NCBI GenBank assembly: GCA_034440635.1
Contig: JAOTON010000777.1
Span: 25,529-89,528 of the forward strand
Length of the DNA: 64,000 nucleotides
DNA from: Lepas anatifera
Lineage: Eukaryota; Arthropoda; Thecostraca; Lepadidae
Direction of reading: 5' to 3'
Position numbers and translations under genes: made by a program. The notes below the pieces were generated by a model. It was not told the DNA's origin, ran no database searches, and saw only the letters and a list, made by a program, of their open reading frames with translations. This document shows positions 53,352 to 64,000 of the stretch, piece after piece. Position 1 is the stretch's first letter. The number at the start of each line of letters is the position of its first letter.

Positions 53352-53766
53352 GGGTGGATCCAGGGAATAAGTAGGCTAGGTGCCCCCCCCACCCTTCTCC
53401 CCCCATCCCCCCCCAACCCCCAATCGACCATCGGCGCCCTCTGAAATTGTAAAGACACGCCTCTCAAGGTCGATGACGCTCCCTGAAATGTCGCTTCCCA
53501 TACGCGGATCCAGGATTGCCTATCGGGGGCGAGGTGGAAGGGGAAACTTCCTGGTGGGCGCTATCTACACCAGGGACGCCACTTTTGGCCGGAAAAACCT
53601 ATCAAGTAGGCGCTAAAACCTATCAGTAGACCCCGATACCTGCATCTCGGGGAAAACGACATTTCAGGGGGTGCCATCGAACTTTCCAGGGGTTTCCGGG
53701 ACAATTTCAGGGGGCGCTAAGATTCTATGGGGGCACCTGTCCCCTTTCCCCTTGGATCCGCCTATG
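53352..53766 (+). mobile_element. Block C: GGATCC-ended DNA element, copy 1
   Basis: The ends GGGTGGATCCAGGG and CCCCTTGGATCCGCCTATG form an imperfect inverted repeat, and an internal 'acgcggatccaggattgcctat' is another copy of the terminus. The interior resembles 9790-10042 ('accatcggcgccctctgaaatt'). It sits directly before the next satellite array, whose units share the terminal word. Confidence 0.75.
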
Positions 53767-53809
53767 TCGTTTCGGGGGGCGGGGGGGCACGGAGGTGGGG
53801 CGTTACTGG

Positions 53810-55785
53810 TGTGGGCGTAAGGAGATCGAGCATAAGCGGATCCAGGACATCAGCATGGGGGTAGGGGCTAAAGAGTTCGAGCATAGGCGGACCCAGGACA
53901 TCAGTACGAGGGTGGGGCTAGGGAGTTAGAGCATAGGCGGATCCAGGCCATCGGTACGAGGGTCGGGCTAGGGAGTTAGAGCATAGGCGTATCCAGGACA
54001 TTAGTACGGGGATGGGGCTAAGCAGCTGAGCATTAGCGGAATCAGGATATCAGTACGGGGTGAGACTCGGGAGTTCCAGAATAGGCGGATCCAGGACATC
54101 AGTAGGGGGTAGGGGCTACGGAGTTCGAGCATAGGCGGATCCAGGATATTAGTACGGGGATGGGGCTAAGGAGCTCGAGCAGAGGCGGATCTAGGACATC
54201 AGTACGGCGGTGGGGCTAAGAAGCTCGAGCATAGGCGGATCCAGGACATTAGTGGGGGGGGTAGGGGCTACGGAGCTCGAGCATAGGCGGATCCAAGACA
54301 TCAGGAAGAAGGTGGGGTAAGGAGCTCGAGCATAGGCGGATCCAGGACATCAGTAGGGGGTAGGGGCTAAGGAGTTCGAGCATATGCGGATCCAGGACAT
54401 CAGTACGGAGGTGGGGCTAAGAAGTTCGAGCATAGGCGGATCCAGGACATCAGTACGGGGGTGGGGCTAAGGAGCTCCAGCAAAGGCGGATCCAGGCCTC
54501 AGTACGGGGGTGGGGCTAAGGAGCTCGAGCATAGGCGGATCCAGGACATCAGTACGGTGGTGGGGCTCGGGCGTTCCAGCATAGGCGGATCCAGGACATT
54601 AGTAGGGTGGTAGGGAATAAAGAAATTGAGTATAGGCGAATCCAGGGCAGTACGGAGGTGGGGCTACGGAGTTCGAGCATAGGCAGATCCAGGACATCAG
54701 TTCGGGGGTGGGGCTAAGGAGCTCGAGCATAGGCGGATCTAGGACATCAGTGCAGGGGTGTGGCTCTGGAGCCTGAGTAAAGGCGGATCCAGGACATCAG
54801 TACGGGGGTGGGGCTAAGGAGATCGAGCATAGGTGGATCCAGGACATCTGTACGGGGGTGGGGCTAAAGGGCTGGAGTATAGGCGGATCCAGGACATCAG
54901 TATGGGTGTGGGGCTAAGGAGCTCGAGCAGAGGCGGATCCAAGGCATCAGTACGGGGGTGGGGCTAAGGGGTTCGAGTATAGGCGGATAAAGGACATCAG
55001 TACAGAGGTGGGGCTAAGCAGCTCAAGCATAAGCGGATCCAGGACATCAGCAGAGGGGTAGGGGCTAAAGAGTTCGGGCATAGGCGGATCCAGGACATCA
55101 GTACGGGGGTGGGGCTAAGGAGCTCGAGCATAAGCGGAGCCAGGATATCAGTACGGGGTTAGAGGCTAAGGGGTTTGAGCATAGGCGGATCCAGCATATC
55201 GGTACGGGGATGGGGCTAAGGAGATCCAGCATAGGCGGATCCAGGACATCTGTACGGAGATGGGGCTAAGGAGCTCGAGCATAGGCGGATCCAGGACATC
55301 AGTATGGGTGTCGGGCTAAGGAGCTCGAGCAGAGGCGGATCCAGGACATCAGTACGGGGCCGGGGCTAAGGGGCTCGAGTATAGGCGGATCAAAGACATC
55401 AGTACGGGGGTGGGGCTAAGGAGCTCGAGCATAAGCGGATCCAGGACATCAAGAGGCTAAAGAGTTAAAACAGGTAGGGGCTAAAGAGTTAAAACATAAG
55501 CGGATCCTGGACATCAGTACGGGAGTGGGGCTAAGGAGCTCGAGCATAAGCGGATTCAGGACATCAGTACGTGGGTGGGGCTCGGGAGCTCGAGCATAGG
55601 CGGATCCAGGACATCATTAGGGGTAAGGGCTAAGGAGTTCAAGCATAGGCGGGTCCAGGGCAGTATAGAGGTGGGGCTACGGAGTTCGAGCATAGGCAGA
55701 TCCAGGACATATGTAAGGGGTTGGGGTAAGGAGCTCAAGCATAGGCGGATCCAGGACATCAGTTCGGTGGTGGGGCTGAGGTCTC
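53810..55785 (+). repeat. 50-bp satellite array 2
   Basis: This is the same unit as array 1, about 39-40 units by length. Its last 400 bp, including the irregular 'aggctaaagagttaaaacaggtaggggctaaagagttaaaaca' variant at about 55452-55495 (split here for length), match the end of array 1 almost base for base. That indicates duplication of a long segment rather than independent amplification. Confidence 0.93.
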
Positions 55786-55796
55786 GAGCTGGGGCA

Positions 55797-56205
55797 TAAC
55801 TCGGTAACAAATAGGCTGAATTTGGTGAAAATCTGCAGGTATGGGTGAAATACCGTCGGAAACCCATCATATTTTATATTGTATCTCCTTTCTTCCCGTC
55901 ATGCCCAGTCTTTGCTTAACAAAACAAACATTATGCGTGTGTTTATTTATTTGATGATATGAACAGAGGTCAAGCGTGGTGCAGTATGCAGAGACATGCT
56001 AATTTAGAAAAACATGGGCCTAGGCAGGGGATTAAATGGAGCCATAATGAGAACACAAAACCTAAAACTCCAACATTGCGTTGTTATAAGTATCAAACTG
56101 CTGAAAAAACTCGCCTGTCAATCGAACTGTTTGGCTAACGTACATTGTCACCGGCTTCTCCTGCGCCAGAGCGGCACCTGCCGAGGCCGCAGGCCGAGGT
56201 AGTAG
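55797..56205 (+). repeat. Macrosatellite block A, copy 2
   Basis: It aligns with 51776-52192, sharing 'tttgatgatatgaacagagg' and 'cattgtcaccggcttctcc'. Its tail is (GTA)3(GTT)2 rather than a (GTT) run, and no hairpin units follow. Confidence 0.88.
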
Positions 56206-57060
56206 TAGTTGTTGTCTGTTCTGAGGACTGGTATCAGATACTTGAAACTTGCAGGGATGAAAGGCAGGAACCCATAAAAAAATCCCGACGGCTGCAGATT
56301 TTCGAATTTTGCAAAAACTTTTCCAAAATTTTGGATTATATTTTTATAAACTTTTATTTTTCTATTTTTCTATTTTTAGTCTACAGCTCTCAAACTTACA
56401 CTCTTTTACACACAATCAATTACCAGTCGTTGCTCAAAGTTTGAAGCAAAAAGTCCAAATTTGTACTTCCAAAATGATTTTTTGAAACTTTTACCTCCAA
56501 CTTGAAGTGAAATGCATTACCAAAGTTATAAGTTCGAAATATCTGAAGATATGATGCTAGGTGTTCCAAACTGGATTTTTACAGACAGAATGGACTGTGC
56601 ATTACTGCATAGACACTAAACTGAACCAAAAGCATAATTTTGAAGGTCAGTTTTGGCCCTTTTTCCAAAACATTGCAATTATGGCCAAAAACTTTAAAAC
56701 CATATAACTTTCAAAATTCTGGACATTTTTGAACGCAGTTTTCTTCGTTGAGATGGGTATTGTCATTACAACAACATATTCTAAAAGCAAATTTCTGAGT
56801 TAATGAGAAATATTTTTCTGCAAAAATACAATATTTTTTTGTTTTTTTGGGAATTTAGGACTACATATTTCCAAATTTTCTTTTCGAAATTGGTACCAAA
56901 AAAAAGCCCGGCTCAAGTTCTACAACCGTCTGCCTGACCATACCCGCGCGTCTCCCATAGGTTTTGAGCTATATGATGATAAAGACTGAATTTGATGCGG
57001 TTTTCATAGGTTGTAATAGCTTCATCACGTGATAAAGTGCCTTTATACTCAACTGAGATA
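56206..57060 (+). repeat. Divergent block B relative
   Basis: It starts TCTGTTCTGAGGACTGGTATC, clearly related to block B. It shares its order of motifs (an 'aaatatctgaag' segment, a palindromic 'gtgcattactgcat' segment, 'ttaagggtcctttttggccc'-like text) but is much more diverged. An older lineage of the same block is the likely explanation. Confidence 0.65.
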
Positions 57061-58794
57061 TATGGCTCTCTCTAAACTTTTAGTATGGGAAATTATGAGC
57101 TCTGCCGTTTTTGTTTCATGACGCTCCGACGACTAGTTCGCCACTGAGGGGCAAAATACTTCGGTCCCATTTTTCCCGCAGCAGTAGTGACGTCATTCTG
57201 CCCTTCTTGCATGGACCTTCTGTGCTGCGGCAGTAGGCTGCAGCCGGTAAATGTGTGCAAGAAAGGCATAACATTTTTATCCGAGTGCATACAGCGGGTG
57301 GCTAGCCGGTCGGGGCGGACGGGACCTTGACTAGAGGGCAGAGGGTGCCGAGGCGTGTTTAAAGATCCGAGGAATTGAGCAGTGATGCCCTCAGGTATCT
57401 AGGGAACGGTAGCGGGGTCCAGAGGCGTGCTGAGATAGCTCATGGGAAACATTTCGGACGGGGGAGCAGTGAGGATGGGGGCTGGTACGGGACTGGAGCC
57501 TTCCCCGCCATTGCCTCGGAACAGCTTCTGTGTTTGTATTAACCATAGATATTCTGACATTGGGGGGGGAGTTTAGCCCCAAGCTCCGCCCGTTGTATCT
57601 ACCACCATTTGAATAGCCACCATGTATGTATATAAGCATATGAAAGATTGAAGATTTCGTTGCACTCCGTACCAAATTACCGAACAATATCAATGAGAGG
57701 CAATCGACCATACAGATTTCGAATGTGGTATTCAGGTCAACAAAAGGTCACTGCGCATGCGCACTGGAACTAATGGTAACAGTGGCTATCTCGGCAACCT
57801 ACGGGTCGATTTTCTTGAAATTTTGTGAACAGAAGAATATCACGAAATGTAAGTCAAAAATGTCATTGAAGCTGCACTGCTCTGCGCATGCGCTGCAGAA
57901 ATTATGGAAATAAGCCTGAAAGGCGAGGATATTTCAGAGGAGGACCTGAACAGAGGGAAAGCCAACGTGCTTAAAGTTAGCATGAATGTTTTGTCACCCG
58001 TGGTAACAAAAAGGTTAGTGCGCATGCGCATTAGAACTTATGGTCATGGAGGCTATCTCGGGCAGGGGGCGGACATGAGATACTTCTCTAGAATTCTGGG
58101 GGTTTTGAAGGTTCCACTTCTGGTTCTAACAGTTTTTTGGCAGCAAAATTTAACATGTAATTCCAATGGGACTGTTTGCAGGGGTTTGGGGCACGGGCCA
58201 GTGGGAAAATGTAAGTGGTGCTTAAGGGTATATTTTTTATTTTTGTATGTAAAATTGATCAGGCTATCTGCTGGATGCAGCTTTTAGTCTCTAAAGCGCT
58301 TTTATAACAAGGAAAATCCACGATTAACTTCATGCTAATTCCTTCATAATTCTGTTTCAAACGTTTCAATTACCCAATCAAAACGCTGCATTCTACCTTA
58401 TGCTAGCAAAATTAAAGTTATCTTGAACAAAACCCTTCAAATAACTGCCATATCCTAAACGTGCTGCCAAATAAGGCAGTCAGCTGGCTGTTATGTCCGA
58501 ACCGTATCTATAGGAACCGTGATCTCGGGAGCCAATAGACCGAATTCGCTCAAATTTTTGCGAGTAAAAGCAGAATAGCATCTGCTAATCCTAATTGATG
58601 GCATTATGACGCTGCACTATTATGCGAATGTGCAGTAGGAATTCTAAGGAATAATAGGCTCTAAGGGATCATTTAGACCAGGAGACAAACAAACGGCATA
58701 TTAACATGCTTCAGTCAACTATAACGGTATCTTTGCTCCCATTCACTGCAGACGTTACTGCGCATGCGGACTGGGAGTAGGGTAACCGAAGCTA
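57061..58794. other. Unique spacer with repeated TGCGCATGCGCA palindromes
   Basis: No gene was recognised. TGCGCATGCGC words lie at 57752, 57883, 58019 and 58759, the first three about 131-136 bp apart. The first and third are followed by similar text ('ggaactaatggt..cagtggctatctcgg' and 'agaacttatggt..tggaggctatctcgg'). The last occurrence lies just before block A copy 3. Confidence 0.6.
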
Positions 58795-59195
58795 ACTCGT
58801 TAACAAATTGGCTGAATTGGGTGAAAATCTGCAGGTATAGGTGAAATACGGTCGGCAAACCCATCATATTTTATAATGTATCTCCTTTCTTCTGGTCATG
58901 CCCAGTCTTTACTTAACAAAACAACCATTATACGTGTGTTTATCTATTTGATGACATGAACAGAGGGCAAACGTGACGCAGTGTGCAGAGACATGCTAAT
59001 GTAGGAAAACATGGGCTTACAGAGGGCATTGAATGGAGCCATAATGAGAACACAAAACCTAAAACTCCAACATTGCGTTGTTATAAGTATCAAACTGCTG
59101 AAAACACTCGCCTGTCAATCGGACTGTTTGGCTAACGTACATTGTCACCGGCTTCTCCTGCGCCGGAGCGGCACCTGCCGAGGCCGCAGGCCGAG
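58795..59195 (+). repeat. Macrosatellite block A, copy 3
   Basis: It aligns with the other two copies from 'taacaaattggctgaattgggtg' (one change) to 'gcaggccgaggt'. No satellite array lies on its left, so this copy is separated from array 2 by the 56206-58794 spacer. Confidence 0.85.
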
Positions 59196-59340
59196 GTCAG
59201 AAGCCGGTGACGAACGAAGTAAGAAACGGCTTCTATTCTGACAGTTTTTCCGGTCTCGTCGTGTCAGAAGCCGGTGACGAACGAAGTAAGAAACGGCTTC
59301 TATTCTGACAGTTTTTCCGGTCTCGTCGTCGTCGTTGTTG
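59196..59340 (+). repeat. Hairpin minisatellite, two units
   Basis: Two complete TCAGAAGCCGGTGACGAACG units with CGGCTTCT arms sit exactly between block A and the trinucleotide run that opens block B. The same junction carries no unit at 52170 and at 56200. This shows the position where the array of 46275-47556 belongs. Confidence 0.9.
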
Positions 59341-59356
59341 TTGTCTGTTGTTGTTG

Positions 59357-60516
59357 TCTGTTCTGAGCGCTGGTATCAGAGACCTAAAACTTTTGTGGAT
59401 AGAAGGCACTTCCAAATGAATAAGCACCACGGTTGTCAATTTTCAAAATTTTCAAAATTTTGCCCAGAATTTTGCATTATGTGATTTTTAACTTTTATTT
59501 TTCTATTTTTTGCTAATTCATCTACAGTCTTCAAACTTGCACCCTTTTACATCAGGAAAATTTGTAGTTCACACAAAAAGTTGGAAAGAAAAAACTTTAA
59601 ATTTAGGGCTCTAAATTAGCTTTTAAACTTTGCACCCTAAATTTGGCATAAAACTCATGGTCTAAACTACAGGCTCGAAATATCTGAAGCTACAGCAGTT
59701 CAGGTTCTGAGTCAAATATCAACTTAAAGGCCGGTTTGTTCAGTACTGCACAAACACAGAAACAAAACAAAAACGGAAATTTAAGGGTCCTTTTTGGCCC
59801 ATTCCGTGAAGGTCTGCATTTCCCAAAATATCATTCAAACCCTTATATCTTCCGATCTAATTGATAAAAATCAGTTCCTATTTCAGATAATAAAAGAGAA
59901 TAGCCTCCTGTATAATATATTTAGAAATAAAAACTTTCACACTGAAACTTTTTTATTTTATAGGCAAAAATAAAATATAAGTTTTTAAAATTTTTATTCT
60001 CAGCCCCCTGGTTTCCAGACCATGATAGCTACGGTATTGAACTTAACACGGCTGGATAGAAAACTTCGTTGCCGTCATTTTTCTCACTCATACCCCCCAC
60101 TTATCTCTTACGGCTTCCGCGCTATAAGCCGTAAAATGCATTTCAAAGTGGTAATTTTATCAGTTCATTTTTGCTTCACACCGGGGTTTAGGGTGGTTAG
60201 AGTCATTGGAGGGAAATGAAATTTTGCATGCAGCTAGGTAAGAGACATATGTCGACATTCCATCTGCATAGATATCAATGAAACACCAAGTTACCTTTAC
60301 AAACATGCCGTTTCTCCACGCATCGTTGTAGCAAATCACCACGCGTCACCCCTGCGTCCACGCCGCGGCAACGCCGGCGATCGGCGCGGCCGTTTCTGTT
60401 TATTTATGGTCTGGTAAAAAAGTACCCAACACTACCCATAATGCATCACAAGTAATTAGAGTACTGTAAAAGTCTGAGTTTACAATAAGAGTATTATGTT
60501 TCTGTTTTTGGACCAT
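59357..60516 (+). repeat. Macrosatellite block B, copy 3
   Basis: It is nearly identical to 52193-53351, including the 'tggagggaaatgaaattttgcatgcagctagg' end, with small indels in A/T runs. Confidence 0.88.
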
Positions 60517-60931
60517 GGGTGGATCCAGGGAATAAGTAGGCTAGGTGCCCCCACCCTTCTCCCCCATCCCCCCCCCCCAACCCCCAATCGACCATCGGCG
60601 CCCTCTGAAATTGCAAAGACATGCCTCTCAAGGTCGATGACGCTCCCTGGAATGTCGCTTCCCATACGCGGATCCAGGATTGCCTATCGGGGGTGAGGTG
60701 GAAGGGGAAACTTCCTGGTGGGCGCTATCTACACCAGGGACGCCACTTTTGGCCGGAAAAACCTATCAAGTAGGCGCTAAAACCTATCAGTAGACCCCGA
60801 TACCTGCATCTCGGGGAAAACGACATTTCAGGGGGTGCCATCGAACTTTCCAGGGGTTTCCGGGACAATTTCAGGGGGCGCTAAGATTCCATGGGGGCAC
60901 CTGTCCCCTTTCCCCCTTGGATCCGCCTATG
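60517..60931 (+). mobile_element. Block C: GGATCC-ended DNA element, copy 2
   Basis: It is nearly identical to 53352-53766 with differences in C-runs. The same inverted ends are present, and it is followed directly by satellite array 3. Confidence 0.75.
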
Positions 60932-60984
60932 TCGTTTCGGGGGGGCACGGAGGTGGGGTCGTTACTGGTGTGGGGGGTAAGGAG

Positions 60985-63900
60985 CTCGAGCATAAGCGGA
61001 TCCAGGACATCAGCATGGGGGTAGGGGCTAAAGAGTTCGAGCATAGGCGGACCCAGGACATCAGTACGAGGGTGGGGCTAGGGAGTTAGAGCATAGGCGG
61101 ATCCAGGACATCGGTACGAGGGTCGGGCTAGGGAGTTAGAGCATAGGCGGATCCAGGACATTACACGAGGGTCGGGCTAGGGAGTTAGAGCATAGGCGGA
61201 TCCAGGACATTAGTACGGGGATGGGGCTAAGCAGCTGAGCATTAGCGGATTCAGGACATCAGTACGGGGTGAGACTCGGGAGTTCCAGTATAGGCGGATC
61301 CAGGACATCAGTAGGGGGTAGGGGCTACGGAGTTCGAGCATAGGCGGATCCAGGATATTAGTACGGGGATGGGGCTAAGGAGATCGAGCATAGGCGGATC
61401 TAGGACATCTGTACGGGGGTGGAGATAAGGAGCTCGAGCATAGGCTGATCCAGGACATCAGTACGGCGGTGGGGCTAAAGGGTTTGAGTATAGGCGGATC
61501 AAGGATATCAGTACAGGGGTGAGGCTAAGGAGCTCGAGCATAAGCGGATCCAGGACATCAGCACGTGGATAGGGGCTAAAGAGTTCGAGCATAGGCGGAT
61601 CCAGGACATCAGTATGGGGGTGGGGCTAAGAAGCTCGAGCATAAGCGGATTCAGCTGATCAGTACGGGGGTGGGGCTCGGGAGCTCGAGCATAGTCGGAT
61701 CCAGGACATCAGTAGGGGGTGGGGGCTAAGTAGTTCGAGCATAGGCAGATCCAGGGCAGTACAGAGGTGGGGCTACAGAGTTCGAGCACAGGCGGATTCA
61801 GGACATCAGTAAGGGGGTGGGGTAAGGAGCTCGAGCATAGGCGGATCCAGGACATCAGTGGGGAGGGGGTAGGGGCTACGGAGTTCGAACATCGGCGGAT
61901 CCAGGACATCAGGAAGAAGGTGGGGTAAGGAGCTCGAGCATAGGCGGATCCAGGACATCAGTAGGGGGTAGGGGCTAAGGAGTTCGAGCATATGCAGATC
62001 CAGGACATCAGTACGGAGGTGGGGCTAAGAAGTTCGAGCATAGGCGGATCCAGGACATCAGTACGGGGGTGGGGCTAAGGAGCTCCAGCAAAGGCGGATC
62101 CAGGCCTCAGTACGGGGGGTGGGGCTAAGGAGCTCGAGCATAGGCGGATCCAGGACATCAGTACGGTGGTAGGGCTCGGGCGTTCCAGCATAGGCGGATC
62201 CAGGACATGAGTAGGGTGGTAGGGGCTAAAGAGTTCGAGTATAGGCGAATCCAGGGCAGTACGGAGGTGGGGCTAAGGGGTTCGAGTATAGGCGGATAAA
62301 GGACATCAGTACAGAGGTGGGGCTAAGGAGCTCAAGCATAAGCGGATCCAGGACATCAGCACAGGGGTAGGGGCTGAAGAGTTCGAGCATAGGCGGATCC
62401 AGGACATCAGTAAGAAGGTGGGGTAAGGAGCTCGAGCATAGCCGGATCCAGGACATCAGTAGGGAAGTAGGGGCTAAGGAGTTCGAGCATCGGCGGATCC
62501 AGGACATCAGTAAGGGGTGGGGTAAGGAGCTCGAGCATAGGCGGATCCAGGACATCAGTGGAAGGGGGGGTAGGGGCTACGGAGTTCGAGCATAGGCGGA
62601 TCCAGGACATCAGTAAGAAGGTGGGGTAAGGAGCTCGAGCATAGCCGGATCCAGGACATCAGTACGGAGGTGGGGCTAAGAAGTTCGAGCATAGGCAGAT
62701 CCAGGACATCTGTACGGGGGTGGGGCTAAGGAGCTCGAGCATAAGCGGAGCAAGGATATCAGTACGTGGGTAGGGGCTAAAGAGTTCGAGCATAGGCGGA
62801 TCCAGGACATCAATACGGGGGTGGGGCTAAGAAGCTCGAGCATAAACGGATTCAGCTGATCAGTACGGGGGTGGGGCTCGGGAGCTCGAGCATAGTCGGA
62901 TCCAGGGCATCAGTAGGGGGTGGGGCTAAGTAGTTCGAGCATAGGTGGATCCAGGGCAGTACAGAGGTGGGGCTACGGAGTTCGAGCATAGGCGGATCCA
63001 GGACATCAGTAAGGGGGTGGGGTAAGGAGCTCGAGCATAGGCGGATCCAGGACATCAGTGGAAGGGGGGGGTAGGGGCTACGGAGTTCGAGCATAGGCGG
63101 ATCCAGGACATCAGTAAGAAGGTGGGGTAAGGAGCTCGAGCATAGCCGGATCCAGGACATCAGTAGGGAGGTAGGGGCTAAGGAGTTCGAGCATCGGCGG
63201 ATCCAGGACATCAGTACGGAGGTGGGGCTAAGAAGTTCGAGCATAGGCAGATCCAGGACATCTGTACGGGGGTGGGGCTGAAGAGCTGGAGCATAGGCGG
63301 ATCCAGGACATCAGTATGCGTGTGGGGCTAAGGAGCTCGAGCAGAGGCGGATCCAGGGCATCAGTACGGGGGTGGGGCTAAGGGGTTCGAGTATAGGCGG
63401 ATAAAGGACATCAGTACAGAGGTGGGGCTAAGGAGCTCAAGCATAAGCGGATCCAGGACATCAGCACAGGGGGTAGGGGCTGAAGAGTTCGAGCATAGGC
63501 GGATCCAGGACATCAGTACGGGGGGTGGGGCTAAGGAGCTCGAGCATAAGCGGAGCCAGGATATCAGTACGGGGTTAGAGGCTAAGGAGTTTGAGCATAG
63601 GCGGATCCAGCATATCGGTACGGGGATGGGGCTAAGGAGATCCAGCATAGGCGGATCCAGGACATCTGTACGGAGGTGGGGCTAAGGAGCTCGAGCATAG
63701 GCGGATCCATGACATCAGTATGGGTGTCGGGCTAAGGAGCTCGAGCAGAGGCGGATCCAGGACATCAGTACGGGGCTGGGGCTAAGGGGCTCGAGTATAG
63801 GTGGATGAAAGACATCAGTACGGGGGTGGGGCTAAGGAGCTCGAGCATAAGCGGATTCAGGACATCAAGGGGCTAAAGAGTTAAAACAGGTAGGGGCTAA

Positions 63901-64000
63901 AGAGTTAAAACATAAGCGGATTCAGGACATCAGTACGGGGGTGGGGCTAAGGAGTTCGAGCATAAGCGGATTCAGGACATCAGTATGTGGGTGGGGCTCG
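60985..64000 (+). repeat. 50-bp satellite array 3 (runs off the window)
   Basis: This is the same unit as arrays 1 and 2, with at least about 60 units. 60985-61420 parallels 53820-54170. 63860-63912 again has the irregular 'gagttaaaacaggtag' variant that marks the array ends at 51430 and 55460. The array should therefore end a few hundred bases beyond 64000. Internal segmental repeats of several hundred bases also occur (62280-62400 resembles 63380-63500; 62560-62690 resembles 63060-63240). Confidence 0.93.

Noticed and set aside
49217..64000. Many - strand frames of 60-130 codons rich in Leu, Ser, Pro (LMSWIRLCSSSLAPPP-like)
   Set aside because: They are read through the 50-bp satellite. 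The unit is not a multiple of three, so each frame cycles through the same three peptides. No start context, no family, no unit-length conservation beyond the DNA repeat.

Overview
The window is animal nuclear DNA. It is dominated by transposable elements and satellite arrays, and I recognise one host gene. The I-clade retrotransposons (three-knuckle gag, then endonuclease/reverse transcriptase/RNase H), a PHD-finger CR1 element, abundant hAT and TTAA-flanked DNA elements and a tRNA-headed SINE together suggest a chelicerate, most likely a tick. The I-element 3' end resembles tick I elements as I remember them. That assignment is inference; no search was run.

The host gene is NAA20, the catalytic subunit of the NatB N-terminal acetyltransferase, on the + strand. 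Four coding exons are visible (31652-31704, 33559-33583, 37364-37454, 38207-38336) with compatible phases and canonical GT/AG sites. The second exon is only 25 nt. They encode roughly the first 100 residues. I found no later exons, so intron 4 either runs past the window end or the gene is broken. Introns 1, 2 and 4 hold whole transposons.

Layout. 1-9000: a PHD-type CR1 ORF1 fragment, a TTAA-flanked non-autonomous element packed with AGGTCA motifs (2286-3311), and a 3'-truncated CR1 element on the - strand (4904-8471). 9000-12250: a hAT-related copy filled with other repeats, including a THAP-domain exon or fragment. 12968-15846: a rearranged Gypsy-type LTR element bounded by 174-bp LTRs and a GAGTC duplication, with a SINE inside its integrase. 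16717-18798: a hAT element with an 8-bp duplication. 20353-31221: a nest of I elements, where the near-complete I-C (23684-30392) sits in the gag gene of I-B between 12-bp duplications. 31222-38336: NAA20. 39022-46273: I-E, whose gag is split by a 4.36-kb hAT insertion (40761-45115) that itself contains AGGTCA-rich elements.

46275-64000 is a composite macrosatellite. A 50-bp satellite ('GGCGGATCCAGGACATCAGTA...') forms arrays at about 49217-51775, 53810-55785 and 60985 to the window end. The arrays alternate with block A (about 410 bp), a hairpin-forming minisatellite present in 0, 2 or about 16 copies, block B (about 1 kb) and block C (about 415 bp). Block C has GGATCC-containing terminal inverted repeats from which the 50-bp unit appears to derive. 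Shared internal variants show that whole array segments were duplicated.

The most notable signals are the AGGTCA-rich (nuclear-receptor half-site) TTAA elements, the variable hairpin minisatellite in the macrosatellite, the transposon-terminus origin of the satellite, and the NAA20 gene with a micro-exon and transposon-filled introns.
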